Below are positions 43,339 to 53,886 of a DNA stretch of 64,000 bases, piece after piece. The translations under genes and the position numbers were made by a program. Location of the stretch: positions 62,001 to 126,000 of the forward strand of contig JADDTR010000032.1 of the NCBI GenBank assembly GCA_015345905.1, given 5' to 3'. Numbering within the stretch: position 1 is the first letter of the stretch; each line of letters begins with the position of its first letter. The notes under the pieces were generated by a model. The model saw only the letters and a list, made by a program, of their open reading frames with translations, was not told the DNA's origin and made no database searches. This DNA comes from Aotearoamyces nothofagi (lineage: Eukaryota > Ascomycota > Leotiomycetes > Leotiales > Tympanidaceae).

Positions 43339-46300
43339 ATGCCTCTCAATGGGGATGAAAAGGCCGCTGCTGGTTCTGCGCTCACATTCTTGGCTGGTAA
43401 AGATTCTGACCACGGTCGACGAGAGTTGTTCGACTATGAGAGGCTGCTTGCCGAGGATAGCTTCGCCGTTGGTCAAGATTCTCCCGGTTTCCGAGCAACA
43501 TACGTCGAAGCTTTGCGCCTAGCCCTCCAAACCAGGAATCACCATCTGTTCGAGATTCTCTTAGGAAAAGACGCCTCTGCAGACGTATTCAAGGATGAGT
43601 CGGATATCCTCCAAGTTGCTATATTTGCATATCGCGGCGACAGGGGCAGCCGGGAGCCCGAGCCCCAGTTATTGAAGACCCTCATCACCTCTGGGGCTTC
43701 AATCAATTCTTTCGACGATCAAGGCAAATCACCACTGTACTACGCTTGTGACCAAGGCCTCCCAGAAACGTTTAAATTCCTGGTCGAATCAGGCGCCGAT
43801 TGCTCGGCTTTGTTTGATCCATTCCCTAGCGGTGAGATTGAAGATCCTCCAAGCCCGAATGCTAAGCGCCGAGGGAAAGAAAATCTGCTGGAAGCTGCCT
43901 TGCATGCACGACAAGAGAACGAAAAACGTAGCTCAACTACTCATATTTGGAAAGAGAGGAGCGGATGGGAACCGATCGTCATGTACTTGCTTGATGCTGG
44001 ACTGTATTGCCCGCCCGACAACCCAAGTTTGGTCAAGTTTCTACACATTTCTTGCTCTCAAGGCAACCTTCCTTACGTCGAGAAACTTCTTGACTACGGC
44101 GTCGACCATAACGCCCGAGGGGGACGGGGCAATCCTGGAGATTATGTATTTGGAAGCGCCCTGCATGTGGCCGCAGTGATGGGCCAGAAAGACATAGCCT
44201 TCTGCATGCTGAAGCATGGAGCTGATCCTCGTGCCCGGTACCGATGTACACTACCACTGGAGCAGGAGAACATCATGATAACTCCGGTTGAATTAGCCGT
44301 TACACCAAGGCCGATATTCATCCGCAGCCCCGATACGCAGAAAATCTTGGAAGTTTGTGAAATGCTGATCGACTATGGTGCTGACGAGCAAGACGGCCCG
44401 ATCTTACTTGAAAGATGCATCAAGAGCGACAATGCCGAGATGTTGAAGAGGCTTCTTAACAAAGGTATCCGCATCCAAGAAACCCCGATTTGCTCTCAGG
44501 TCCAAGTTGTTCGGCTTTTGCTGGATTATGCGTATCACATTGACTTTGTGAAATTCCAAAGGCATGCCGTTGAGCATGGATTGGTAGATCTGCTACGTTT
44601 CCTCGTTAGCAGGGCTGGCCCGTTATTACCATCGGGCGGCGATTTTGGCACTATAGCAAATAAAATAATACGAGGAAATCATCTAGACATGCTCAGATAC
44701 TTGGTTTGCGAATATGGCTTTGATGTCAACAGCATTTTCCCTTCCCACCCTCGCGCAACTACGCATATCAATCTGCTTCAGCTAGCTTCCGGTCTTTTAT
44801 TTCGCCTCAGTTCAGTTGAATTGTTGTTGGAACTTGGTGCTGATGTTGACTGCCCTGGGCTTCCTGACACAATTCTGGTCCATTTTGGGAAACAACTCCG
44901 AGCGAAAAGATATAATTTTAGCTTTGTTGCTACACGAATGCCAATGGTCCGGCTCTTACTACGCTCTACTCGCGAAAAATCAGAAGCTCGGGTTGCTGTC
45001 GATCCTATAAATGCAACTGATCCAGAAATTAATTCAAAGGCTCAGCAAGTGAAGAGCATAGTTGGACCCTTCTTAAAATACCAAGACTTTCTGAATCTTA
45101 AAGACACCAAGAGCCTAAATGCTGCAGCTCGGTCACGACGGTCGGTCTACTTCATGGCAGATCAAATCGACAGTAGCTCTGCAAAGCAAGAAGAGCTAGA
45201 GTCTGCCGCTACAACATCTCTTAGAGAAGCATATACTGAAGTCCAACTATTACTTGAGACGGAAGAAAGACAATCGTTCCAATACCATCCTCTCAATGAA
45301 CTGCAAAGTATCCGGATTCTAGAGCTCGAGCCTTCCAAGTCGATCAACGATCCTATCCGAGGCCGGCTTGTCACGGTGAATCTTGCACAAAAGCCTCACT
45401 ACGATGCCCTGTCGTACGCCCGAGGGCATCGACCGAAGATGATACGCATTTTGCTTGAGGACAAATTTTTTGAAGTGGCTGAAACTCTGTGGTTGGCGTT
45501 AAGGAGGTTGAGATATGAAGATAAGCCAAGATACATTTGGATCGATGCCGTTTGCCTAGACCAAGAGAACACCCAGGAGCGAAATCAACAAGTCACTATC
45601 ATGAAAGATATCTACCAGATGGCGGATCAGGTCCTTGTTTGGCTTGGGGAGGAGGCAGATGATTCTCACCTTATTTTCAAGCATCTGAAAGAGTGGAAAG
45701 AGTACTGTGAGGACTACAGAGCCGGTCGGGTAAAATCAAGAGACCCAGGGGTCAATGAGTCTCACATAAATCCGCCACTTTACACCGGAAAGACGAGAGA
45801 TGCATTTCTTAAGCTGTGTCAACGGCCATGGTTCTTTCGCTGCTGGGTGATACAAGAAGTCGTAATGGCAAAGCACCCAACCATGATGTGCGGCGCGCAG
45901 ACAGAGACTTTTCAACTCTTGGCACGTCCGAGTGGTTTTCGTGCCGGCAACACGTACCATCCACTCCATGGAATCCATGGACCTTCTCGTTATCACAATC
46001 TAATAGAGATCAGAAGCCGTGCCAGAATGGGTGGAGTCAAGGACATAATCCGGTACAGCAGACTTTGTGAAGCGAGTGATCCAAGGGACAAAGTCTACAG
46101 CGTCCTTGGGATGTTGAAGCGACAGATGATCCCTATCGATTATTCCCTTAGCATTGCTAACATCTACCGCACCTTCACCCAGGCTATCATAGAGGAGACA
46201 CAGGAATTGAATGTTCTTCACTGGATAGGTAGTCAGAGATTGAGAGATGACCTTGGCTCGTGGGTACCAGACTTTAGCGTGTGTAACCCGGTAGGGGTAT

Positions 46301-47040
46301 TACCAAGGGTTTATGGATCATGGAGTCGTAGCACGAACTATCCCAGTCGTATCTTGCCCGGCTTCCGATTCGACGCAGCGGAGATTCTCGTCAAGGGGAA
46401 ATACATCGAAGCCATCGAAGACGTTGGACCCGAGCTCAAGGCAATCGTCACCAACACGCCGGGCAGCGGCAGTTTTTCGGAAACGCTCTACTACTGGGAG
46501 TCTCTCGCCGCCAAGCTGGTCTCCCGGAAACGGTTCCAGTATGCTGTCGCCGGCGCCTTTCTCGACACCCTCACTGCAGACGACAGCTGCCGGACGGTCG
46601 CCAACAGCAACGCACGCGAGTTCTCGGGCCAGGCTGCGCACTTCGCCACGTGGTATCGGCTCTATGGCACCGGCGTGCTGGCGGAGGCCGATCCCGATTA
46701 TTTCAAAGACGTCGCGTACATCCAAGATTGGTCGGGCGATCGGGATGCTCCTGCAATGGACAAGGAGAGACGTCTCTCCCTCCTCGCTCGGAGCTTGGAA
46801 TCGGCGTGCTATGGTAGGAGCTTCTTTATCACCGATCAGGGCTCGATGGGTCTCGGCCCGCCGAGGGCGCAGCCAGGAGACGAGCTTGTATACTTCCCGG
46901 GCGGGTCGTACCCGTTCGCAGTGCGAAGGCGTGAGGAAGGGACATGTGAGCTGGTTGGTGATTGCTTCTTGTATGATTTTGATGTTTATCGGTTGTTCGA
47001 CGATGACGCAAAGGAAGTCAAAGACTACGTATTACGATAG
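43339..47040 (+). CDS. Ankyrin-HET protein (heterokaryon-incompatibility family)
   Basis: Single exon of 1233 aa from the ATG at 43339 (MPLNGDEKAAAG). An in-frame ATG at 43168 would add 57 low-complexity residues. The first half has ankyrin repeats, for example KSPLYYACDQGLPETFKFLV, KFLHISCSQGNLPYVEKLLD and SALHVAAVMGQKDIAFCMLK. The second half has a HET domain at about residues 685-860: YDALSYARGHRP, then YIWIDAVCLDQENTQERNQQ, VLVWLGEEADD and WFFRCWVIQEVVMAK. The usual TWG after YDALSY is replaced by ARG. The C-terminus shows the common end of HET proteins (GPPRAQPGDELVYFPGG, CELVGDCFLYDFDVYRLF). HET proteins act in non-self recognition and regulated cell death in filamentous fungi. The ankyrin part is likely the sensing or regulatory half. 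The gene looks intact. Confidence 0.88.
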   Translation: MPLNGDEKAAAGSALTFLAGKDSDHGRRELFDYERLLAEDSFAVGQDSPGFRATYVEALRLALQTRNHHLFEILLGKDASADVFKDESDILQVAIFAYRGDRGSREPEPQLLKTLITSGASINSFDDQGKSPLYYACDQGLPETFKFLVESGADCSALFDPFPSGEIEDPPSPNAKRRGKENLLEAALHARQENEKRSSTTHIWKERSGWEPIVMYLLDAGLYCPPDNPSLVKFLHISCSQGNLPYVEKLLDYGVDHNARGGRGNPGDYVFGSALHVAAVMGQKDIAFCMLKHGADPRARYRCTLPLEQENIMITPVELAVTPRPIFIRSPDTQKILEVCEMLIDYGADEQDGPILLERCIKSDNAEMLKRLLNKGIRIQETPICSQVQVVRLLLDYAYHIDFVKFQRHAVEHGLVDLLRFLVSRAGPLLPSGGDFGTIANKIIRGNHLDMLRYLVCEYGFDVNSIFPSHPRATTHINLLQLASGLLFRLSSVELLLELGADVDCPGLPDTILVHFGKQLRAKRYNFSFVATRMPMVRLLLRSTREKSEARVAVDPINATDPEINSKAQQVKSIVGPFLKYQDFLNLKDTKSLNAAARSRRSVYFMADQIDSSSAKQEELESAATTSLREAYTEVQLLLETEERQSFQYHPLNELQSIRILELEPSKSINDPIRGRLVTVNLAQKPHYDALSYARGHRPKMIRILLEDKFFEVAETLWLALRRLRYEDKPRYIWIDAVCLDQENTQERNQQVTIMKDIYQMADQVLVWLGEEADDSHLIFKHLKEWKEYCEDYRAGRVKSRDPGVNESHINPPLYTGKTRDAFLKLCQRPWFFRCWVIQEVVMAKHPTMMCGAQTETFQLLARPSGFRAGNTYHPLHGIHGPSRYHNLIEIRSRARMGGVKDIIRYSRLCEASDPRDKVYSVLGMLKRQMIPIDYSLSIANIYRTFTQAIIEETQELNVLHWIGSQRLRDDLGSWVPDFSVCNPVGVLPRVYGSWSRSTNYPSRILPGFRFDAAEILVKGKYIEAIEDVGPELKAIVTNTPGSGSFSETLYYWESLAAKLVSRKRFQYAVAGAFLDTLTADDSCRTVANSNAREFSGQAAHFATWYRLYGTGVLAEADPDYFKDVAYIQDWSGDRDAPAMDKERRLSLLARSLESACYGRSFFITDQGSMGLGPPRAQPGDELVYFPGGSYPFAVRRREEGTCELVGDCFLYDFDVYRLFDDDAKEVKDYVLR

Positions 47041-47289
47041 CCTCTTCGTTGCAAAGAATTATATATCTTGCTCAACTGTTTATAGCAAGCAAACGTCAAG
47101 TGGCTGGCATCTGACGATTAATTCAGTATCTAAATACGTCTACGCCTCTAACTAACTATTTCTCTACGTTATATAACTATTCCTCTATCTGATGTATATA
47201 GATAGACACATTACTTATCCGCTACTAGAGCCTCGAGCAGCGCCGGCTTCCCAAGAAGTTTTCCCGGTTGTTTCATATCTATAATTATA

Positions 47290-49719
47290 CTACAGGCAAT
47301 GATCTGGATTACCGGAGGGGTTCCCCCACCAAGTTGGGAACGCATGTTCTGTTCCGCTCGCGCCGAAAACGGCAAAAGAAAGGATGAAAATCACGATCTG
47401 GGATCCCCCGTCCAGTGCTGCGCCGATGAGGTAGTTGTACTCGTTATAGATCCGCGGCATCCGACGCCTTAGCCAGAACTGCGAGAAGACCCCGACCGCG
47501 ATTGAGGACCAGATCCACGACGTGATTCCGTAGTAGGTCGTGCCGGAGTACGCGGCAATGATGGCCGTATTGAGCGGCCATTTCTTCAGAAGGGGGAACT
47601 TCTTGATCAGACACCAGTGCAGCGCTGGTAGGGCCAGTCCGATGATGATACCGAGAGGAACGATAAGATAGCTACCTTTGGAGCTGTACAGCTGCTTTGC
47701 CAGCGCCCATGTGATTGCTTGGGAATTGAGGCTCTGCATAGTAGAGCCACTCCAGACGTTGTTCCCTACAGAATCGAGAAGGATTTCCCGCTGGTTGGTC
47801 ACGATGGTGGTCATGACGGCGTAGTTCAAGCCTGCTCCTAGAAGGGTCCCGTAAATCTGGGTGAAAAACATGACACGATGAGGCACCTTGGTATATTGCC
47901 CGACTTTGAGCCAGTTGGCTAAGTTGACGGCGAGGAGGATGACCTGGTGGGACCAACTGGCGAAGTATAGATTGGCCAGGGGTCGACCAGGATGAAGGGC
48001 GCCTGCAACCATTTTGGAGATTTGGTTGGTCCCGACCCCGCTTCCGTACAGTCCGTAAAGAATACAGGAGAAGGGAGCGATGAAACCCCCCAGAAGAAGA
48101 GAGATGATATAACCCCAGACAGGAAGAGTCGTTTCTCCTTTGATAGTCACGATTAATCCGGCGAAAAAACACAAGACAAAAAGCACGAGGTACCACCATA
48201 TCGGGACTTCCTTGTACTTGAGCATCCCCTGATAGTGCAGGTCGGGTTGAGTTTTATTGCGCGCTTGCTTCCATGCAATGACCATGTCTTTGCTGTAGAA
48301 AATCAGGACGTGACTTATTAATGCTCCAATGGCCAGGTTCATAGTGAAATAGCCCCAAATAGTGCTGGACGTCATATGCGGTAAGCCGATTTCATCGAGC
48401 TTAACGTTATCGATGGTACCGGCGTCGTTCAGGATGGAAGTTGTCGTCAGTTTGGTGCCATTACTCATGAAAAGAGATGTCGACATGAAGGGGAAGTTTT
48501 TCGCATTCCAAGCGTTGCTATAGTACAAACCGAGCATCGCAGCATACCAGATCACGTAGCCGATCCAAGTGTTCAGCTGTTGCTTAAACGGTAGCGACAG
48601 GTATGTGCTCTGGATGTATTGCCAGTCTAAGGAGAAGTTCAAGAGGCCTAGGCCTTCATTGGACGAAGCCCCTCCAAAGATTGTCGAGAAGACAGTGCGG
48701 GTGCCTGTCGAGCCACCCATTGACGCAAGACAGAAGATCGAGATGCCTCCAAACCACGTCACCATGTAGGCGGGAAATATTTCCCAAACAGCAGCAAAGG
48801 CAAGAGCGCAGCCAAACTTGATGAGACGGCCCCGATTGGCGAGCTGATCAAAGTGCAGATTCTGGAAGAGGACGACTTGGGGTAATGTAGACCAATATAC
48901 CATTTCTGCAGGGTAGACGATCAGCGGTCGTAACACGCCTGCCAGAACGAATCCACAGAGCGAGATTGAGAAGGTCGCCAGCACCGCGGTGGTGGCAGAG
49001 ACAGCTCGATCATAAAATAGTCGTTCGACGGCATAAACCTCCACTCCGGACAGGCCGTTGTTACCAGACGAGGCGATGAGAGACGCGACGACATGTTCTT
49101 TGATGCCGAAGGGCTGTCCAAAATTAAGAAAACGGAGCGTCTTCTGCAGCCATTTCCATTTAAATCGGTCTGGGCTGGGAGTAAAAATGGCCCATGCTTC
49201 ACCAAAAACATAAATCAAAACTATAAAAAGCATGAGTAAAAGGTCTCGACAGGCTTGCCACGAAGAAGAGACATACGCTGCAGAAAGACGGCCGATACTT
49301 GCATCTCGGTCGGCTTGAACGTATAAAGCATCGTGATCACACTAGAAAGGGCAGTGAAAGCGGTGCCCAAGACGAAGCAACGAAAGGTAAACGCGGGGTC
49401 CCCATCGTCTCGGGGAGATACCAGGAATTTGGATACGTCGTCCCCTAGTCACAGACACGTTAGCAGCAGTAATAGGCAAGAGAGGATATGCGCAGCAGTT
49501 AATACCATTGCGAATGACGGGATACCCCTTGACATATACAGCATCGCCATCATGTTCGGGGCTAGTAGAGTCTCCAGCGTGTGTTTCGCCGGGCAGATCC
49601 TTCGCTTTCTTCTCACTGCCGCCTACGGATAGCTCCTCCGTCGCAATCGTTGGTTGATGCGCTTTGGAGACATCGAGGACGTCTTTCCCACCTAGTGGTT
49701 CCTCGACGTAGTCTGGCAT
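47290..49719 (-). CDS. OPT-family oligopeptide transporter
   Basis: Plasma-membrane proton-coupled importer of small peptides. Three exons: 49719-49506, 49444-49277 and 49220-47290, with introns of 61 and 56 nt, giving 770 aa. The spliced N-terminus reads KGYPVIRNGDDVSKFLVSPR, then DDGDPAFTFRCFVLGTAFTA, the usual entry to the first membrane helix of this family. An upstream in-frame ATG at 49800 is possible. About 14-16 hydrophobic segments follow, with family landmarks such as GEAWAIFTPSPDRFKWKW, VFGASGTEHAFPTWWGNP at the C-terminus, and a KEHVVASLIASSG loop. A neighbouring RNR fusion and SnoaL protein do not suggest a shared pathway. The promoter side has a perfect hairpin at 49912-49955. 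Confidence 0.9.
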
Positions 49720-49911
49720 ATTCTGGGTGACGTAAGAGGGACAAGATGGGAAAAGAAGTATGCCGAATTCGTCTCTAATATACACATGCAGAGATAGCAA
49801 AAGAGAGAGAAATGCGGGAATAGATCACCATCATATATCCCCAATCTAAGAGATTTTCCTTACCGGTATATAATGGCGTGGAATAAGGGAACAGCTGCAG
49901 ACAAGCCTAAA

Positions 49912-49955
49912 TTATCAGAGACTGACCACCGAAGTGGTCAGTCTCTGATAATTAG
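49912..49955. repeat. Perfect 20-bp inverted repeat with a 4-nt CGAA loop
   Basis: The left arm (49912-49931) and right arm (49936-49955) are exact reverse complements, separated by CGAA. The hairpin lies about 190 bp upstream of the OPT start. It could be a cruciform, a two-site operator, or a small transcribed hairpin. It is too short for a typical MITE and no target-site duplication is evident. Confidence 0.9.
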
Positions 49956-50208
49956 CCACTTCAAATTGATGATGCGATTTCCAACTTAAATGGTAAATTC
50001 GCCATACTACCCTTTCCGAGGTTGAAGTTGACGAAGGCGGTCGATATCTGGCGATTAATTCCAGGACGGTGTAATTATACTGGGGAATGCCGAAGTAAAG
50101 CCAAGCAGCTGATAAGGGCCCTATCCCCTGCAACGCCGCCGCGGCTCGCACCGCTTTCGCACTCTTGGCCTTGGTGAATCCCTGACTCCACGTGTACCTG
50201 CATTGCAT
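49915..50208 (-). pseudogene. Doubtful 97-codon open frame with a helix-hairpin-helix-like segment
   Basis: The translation contains KSAKAVRAAAALQGIGPLSA, where LQGIGPLSA recalls helix-hairpin-helix loops (LxGIGPxxA) seen in a group of uncharacterised fungal proteins. The rest has no support, and the end runs through the hairpin at 49912-49955. It may be a decayed fragment of such a gene or a chance open frame. No function is proposed. Confidence 0.2.
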
Positions 50209-50999
50209 AATCTATATTATATATTTATATTTATTATATTATAGCGCAGTATCTATATTATATTATTGTACGGTATCTATATTATATTATAGTACAGTAC
50301 CGCAGTGTCCATAAAACCCGGGCCCGTACATGAAGCTCGGTCGTTAGCTATCGATAGCGATCGGCCGTCTAGGTCAAGTCGCCGCGGAAGAAGATAAGAC
50401 TAGTCTCTGAACCTCATACGATTGTAGCGCCTAGACGACAAGCTCGCTTCTTTCATCATAAGCTTCTCCAAGCACATCATTTTCGTTCCCCGGCTCCCGT
50501 CCCTGGGCGAGCTGCTTCGGCGGAGCTACAGCGAGACGTGAAATTCTTTGTTTTACCGGGAAGTCTATTGGGCGGGAGTGTTCCGGGCATCGGACGTGCT
50601 GCGTGCAGGTGCACCTTGGTCAGATAATCGCGACGCTGCCCTCGAGATCATACGGCCGATGATAAACGAAGGTAGGGGGGTTCGTGGTTATTGCTCGTTG
50701 ATACGGTCACCGTCGGATCCCTAGGACGGCCATCTGCCAGAACCAGGGTGTAAGATAACTTGTCGCCATTGGCAACAAGAGGACCATTATATTATAACTT
50801 GTACTCCTTAGCCACTGTATACATATACTCACTCACCCGGTAGATCGTCATCTGGTCATTAAGATATTTCATTTCTAAACTAAAATTCTATTCTAATAAT
50901 ATTTCTTAAGCGGGGATGATATAGGTATTGCTTTATATAGTAGCGAGGAAATCAAAAAGTAGGCAGGGGTATTAACGATTAATTCTAGGTTCCGTAAAT

Positions 51000-53480
51000 C
51001 TAAAATACTTGTTCAAGTATAGCCTTGAACTCTTCATCTGTATGCTCTCTGCAATCCCTGAAGCGCTTGCGTAGGTTCGAGTCGCCGGATCTGAACCGCT
51101 GGACAGTGAGCTTGCCACCGGCAAGCTCCTTGCACTCCATCAAGTCCTCGACGTCGACGAGTAAGGGCACCACAGTCGTGCGGAATTCGTATGGCACACC
51201 GGAGTTTTTGATGAGCTCGATGCTGGTTTCCAACACCTGCACGTCGACATAGCGTCCTGCGACCTGCTTGTACTTGTTCAACGCACACTTGATGTCCATG
51301 GCTACAAAGTCCACCAGCTTCTCGTCGAAGATCTGGCGCAGGATCTCGGGTGACGTGCCGTTCGAGTCTAACTTCACGCTGACGCCTGACTTCCTGAGAA
51401 CGCGGAGGAAAGGAATGAGCCCTGCGTGTATGGTGGGCTCTCCACCAGAAATCACAAGGTTTTTGTGTTTCGTCGACATGATATGTTTGAAGACGTCCTG
51501 TGCTGTGAGGGTCTCACCGTCGCCCTGGATGATTGGGCCGTTGTGACACCACGGACACTGCAGGTTGCATCGCGAGGTAAACATGATCGATGCCTGAACC
51601 TTGCCAGGATAATCGCTCAGCGTAACCTTGGTTAGTCCAGCAACCTGGAAGTCCGCCGCTGATGGTAGTTCAAGCTTCTCCTCCTTCTCTTCAATAAGCG
51701 CCTCGGGAATGAGATACTCCTTGCGCATGGAAAACTCCTCCTTTTTCCCCTTGTTCCAGTCCTTGATTGGGCGGTAATAGCCTACAATGCGGGAGTACAC
51801 AAGGCACTCTCCTCCACATGTTGGACATTTTTGCTGCTCTCCATTGATGTATCCATGTGCCTTGCAGATACTGAATGTTGGTGTCAATGAAATATATGGA
51901 AGGTGATATTGGGTAGCAAGCGCCCGTAAAAGATCCCGTGCTTGTTTCCAACCGGTAAGACGCTCGCCTAAGAACGCGTGGAATACCGTGCCTCCTGTGT
52001 AAGAGGAGTGTAGGTCCTCTTGATGGCTCGACGCTTCAAATAAGTCCTCTGTTGCGTTAACCGGGAGCATCGTTGAGTTTGTGTAAAAGGATGGGATTTT
52101 GTAATCTGGGAAGAGCTCTCGATCTCGCTGCGCCAGTCTGTAGCTGGTACTCTCCGCTGGTGTTGCTTCAAGGTTGTACAGGTGTCCCGTTTCGATCTGG
52201 AACTCTTGAAGCTTCTCCTTGATAAAGTCTAGAATCTCCAATGCAAAGTTCTTCTCGTCCAAAATTCCTCTCCCGACTAATACGAGGAGTGCTTCGTTCA
52301 TACCGAGCAGCCCAATTGTGCTGAAATGGTTAGTCCAGTACGATCCCGTTCGTTCGTGTATGACTCTCAAGTAATGTGCTGCATAAGGATATAATTCAGC
52401 GTGTCCGTCCACAACCTTTCTCTTGATCTCGAGTGAGTCTTTTGCCACCCGAAGCGTATCGGCGAGCTCCTTGAAAAACGATTCCTTTGATCCAGAGCGT
52501 ATGGCAATGTTGGGAAGATTTAGCGTCACAACTCCGATGGAACCTGTCAACGGAATAGATCCAAACAGTCCGCCGGCGCGGCAATGTAGTTTACTTATAT
52601 CGAGTCGCAGTCTGCAGCACATGGATCGAAAGTCTTCGGGGTTCAGGTCGCTGTTGATGAAATTGGCAAAATATGGCACTCCGTACTTGGCAGTCATCGC
52701 CCAGATAGACTCGTACCGTGGTGACTCCCAATCAAATCCGTCATACAGATTGTAAGTCGGGATCGGGAATGAGAAAATGTTGCCGTTGCCGTCTCCTTGG
52801 ACCATTACAGCCGTAAATGCACGGTTAATCATATCCATTTCGTCCTGGAAATCGTCAAATACCCATTCTGAATGACGCTCTCCTCCGATAATGACTGCCT
52901 GTCCCTCGAGGGTCTTGGGGCAGATCAAATCCATCGAGATGTTTGTGAACGGCGCCTGGAAGCCACTTCTTGTAGGAACGTTGAGTGAATACACAAAACT
53001 CTGCACACACTTGAACACTGCATCTTCTGACAATTTGTCATGGCGAACAAAAGGTGCCAAGTATGTATCAAAGTTGGACAAGGCCTGCGCTCCAGCAAGC
53101 TCTCCCTGAAGTGTGAACAAGAAATTGACCATCTGGTTAAGAGCGGTGTTGAGGTGGCTCGGTGCCCTGCACTGAATCTTGTTTTCGACGCCGCCAAATC
53201 CTTCAAGCAAAATGTCTTCAATGCTCCATCCCGAGCAGTAGGCGCTCAAAAACCCGAGATCGTGGATATGGAATCGATTCTCCTGGCTGTAAAGCCGCAC
53301 TTCTTCCGAGTAGACATGATCGAGCCAATATTCAGACATGATATGTCCTGAAATGTACTGCATCAACCCCTGATGCGAGTAGGTTGAGTTTGCGTTCTCG
53401 GCACCCTTCCATGTCGCTTTGCTTAGATATTCGTCGACCAACTGGATATGATCCTGGGGCTTTTTAGTTGTCAAAGCCAT
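51000..53480 (-). CDS. Class III anaerobic ribonucleotide reductase fused to its radical-SAM activase (NrdD-NrdG)
   Basis: NrdD reduces ribonucleoside triphosphates to deoxy forms with a glycyl radical. NrdG makes that radical from AdoMet using a 4Fe-4S cluster. Both are oxygen-sensitive. One intronless frame of 826 aa. NrdD part (1-590): HDLGFLSAYCSGW with Cys82, LQGELAGAQALSNFDTYLAP, the RSMCCRLRLD motif (Cys288, Cys289), GLFGSIPLTGSIGVVTLNLP, a zinc-site region with Cys539, Cys552 and Cys555, and the radical-site motif SRIVGYYRP with Gly567. NrdG part (610-826): GLTKVTLSDYPGKV, the radical-SAM CNLQCPWC (Cys638, 642, 645), SGGEPT and FVAMDIK. A charged linker (590-610) joins them. There is no N-terminal ATP-cone. 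Bacterial homologues are normally two adjacent genes, so horizontal transfer plus fusion is inferred. Whether formate or a redoxin is the reductant cannot be told. Confidence 0.93.
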   Translation of the reverse strand: MALTTKKPQDHIQLVDEYLSKATWKGAENANSTYSHQGLMQYISGHIMSEYWLDHVYSEEVRLYSQENRFHIHDLGFLSAYCSGWSIEDILLEGFGGVENKIQCRAPSHLNTALNQMVNFLFTLQGELAGAQALSNFDTYLAPFVRHDKLSEDAVFKCVQSFVYSLNVPTRSGFQAPFTNISMDLICPKTLEGQAVIIGGERHSEWVFDDFQDEMDMINRAFTAVMVQGDGNGNIFSFPIPTYNLYDGFDWESPRYESIWAMTAKYGVPYFANFINSDLNPEDFRSMCCRLRLDISKLHCRAGGLFGSIPLTGSIGVVTLNLPNIAIRSGSKESFFKELADTLRVAKDSLEIKRKVVDGHAELYPYAAHYLRVIHERTGSYWTNHFSTIGLLGMNEALLVLVGRGILDEKNFALEILDFIKEKLQEFQIETGHLYNLEATPAESTSYRLAQRDRELFPDYKIPSFYTNSTMLPVNATEDLFEASSHQEDLHSSYTGGTVFHAFLGERLTGWKQARDLLRALATQYHLPYISLTPTFSICKAHGYINGEQQKCPTCGGECLVYSRIVGYYRPIKDWNKGKKEEFSMRKEYLIPEALIEEKEEKLELPSAADFQVAGLTKVTLSDYPGKVQASIMFTSRCNLQCPWCHNGPIIQGDGETLTAQDVFKHIMSTKHKNLVISGGEPTIHAGLIPFLRVLRKSGVSVKLDSNGTSPEILRQIFDEKLVDFVAMDIKCALNKYKQVAGRYVDVQVLETSIELIKNSGVPYEFRTTVVPLLVDVEDLMECKELAGGKLTVQRFRSGDSNLRKRFRDCREHTDEEFKAILEQVF

Positions 53481-53886
53481 TGTGTCGATGTTGTTGGTTC
53501 TTCTTTCTTATGTAGATGCAATGAAAGAAATAATATCGATTCAGACGTGGTCACCAACTTTCTTTTAACACTTCTGACCGAGTCCTTTGTGATGTCCTGT
53601 AAGCACTTAACGTAACGTAGTAAAGAAGAATGAAGTAAGGGAGGAGAATGTAAATTCCAGTTCTATAGTGGTGGCTAGTAGGCACCTCGGCCGTTTCTCA
53701 AGGTGTAAATAGATGGCGCGTGGTCGAATAAATCTCTTTTGGGATCACGCGCGTCGTGTCAACAGCTACTTAGTCGAGACTTTGTACGTTGCGGGAGTAG
53801 CTGGAATCCATAATGAATCATATTTATGGCTCAGAGCGTTGTAACTTGTCAATCTCGTTGAGTGAAAAACCAAGACGCGAAATTAC
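53481..53886 (-). promoter_or_regulatory. Proximal upstream region of the RNR fusion gene
   Basis: About 400 bp between the start codon and the ACGCGT cluster, with a CACGCGCG element near 53747. No other gene is visible. The assignment as promoter is by position only. Confidence 0.4.

Larger units (their letters stand above)
49720..50999. other. Intergenic region between the OPT gene and the RNR fusion gene
   Basis: About 1.28 kb. It contains the hairpin at 49912-49955, a weak 97-codon minus-strand open frame (49915-50208), and an AT repeat at about 50212-50302 whose ~24-bp unit includes GTATCTATATTATATTAT. The remainder shows nothing I can interpret. Confidence 0.5.
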
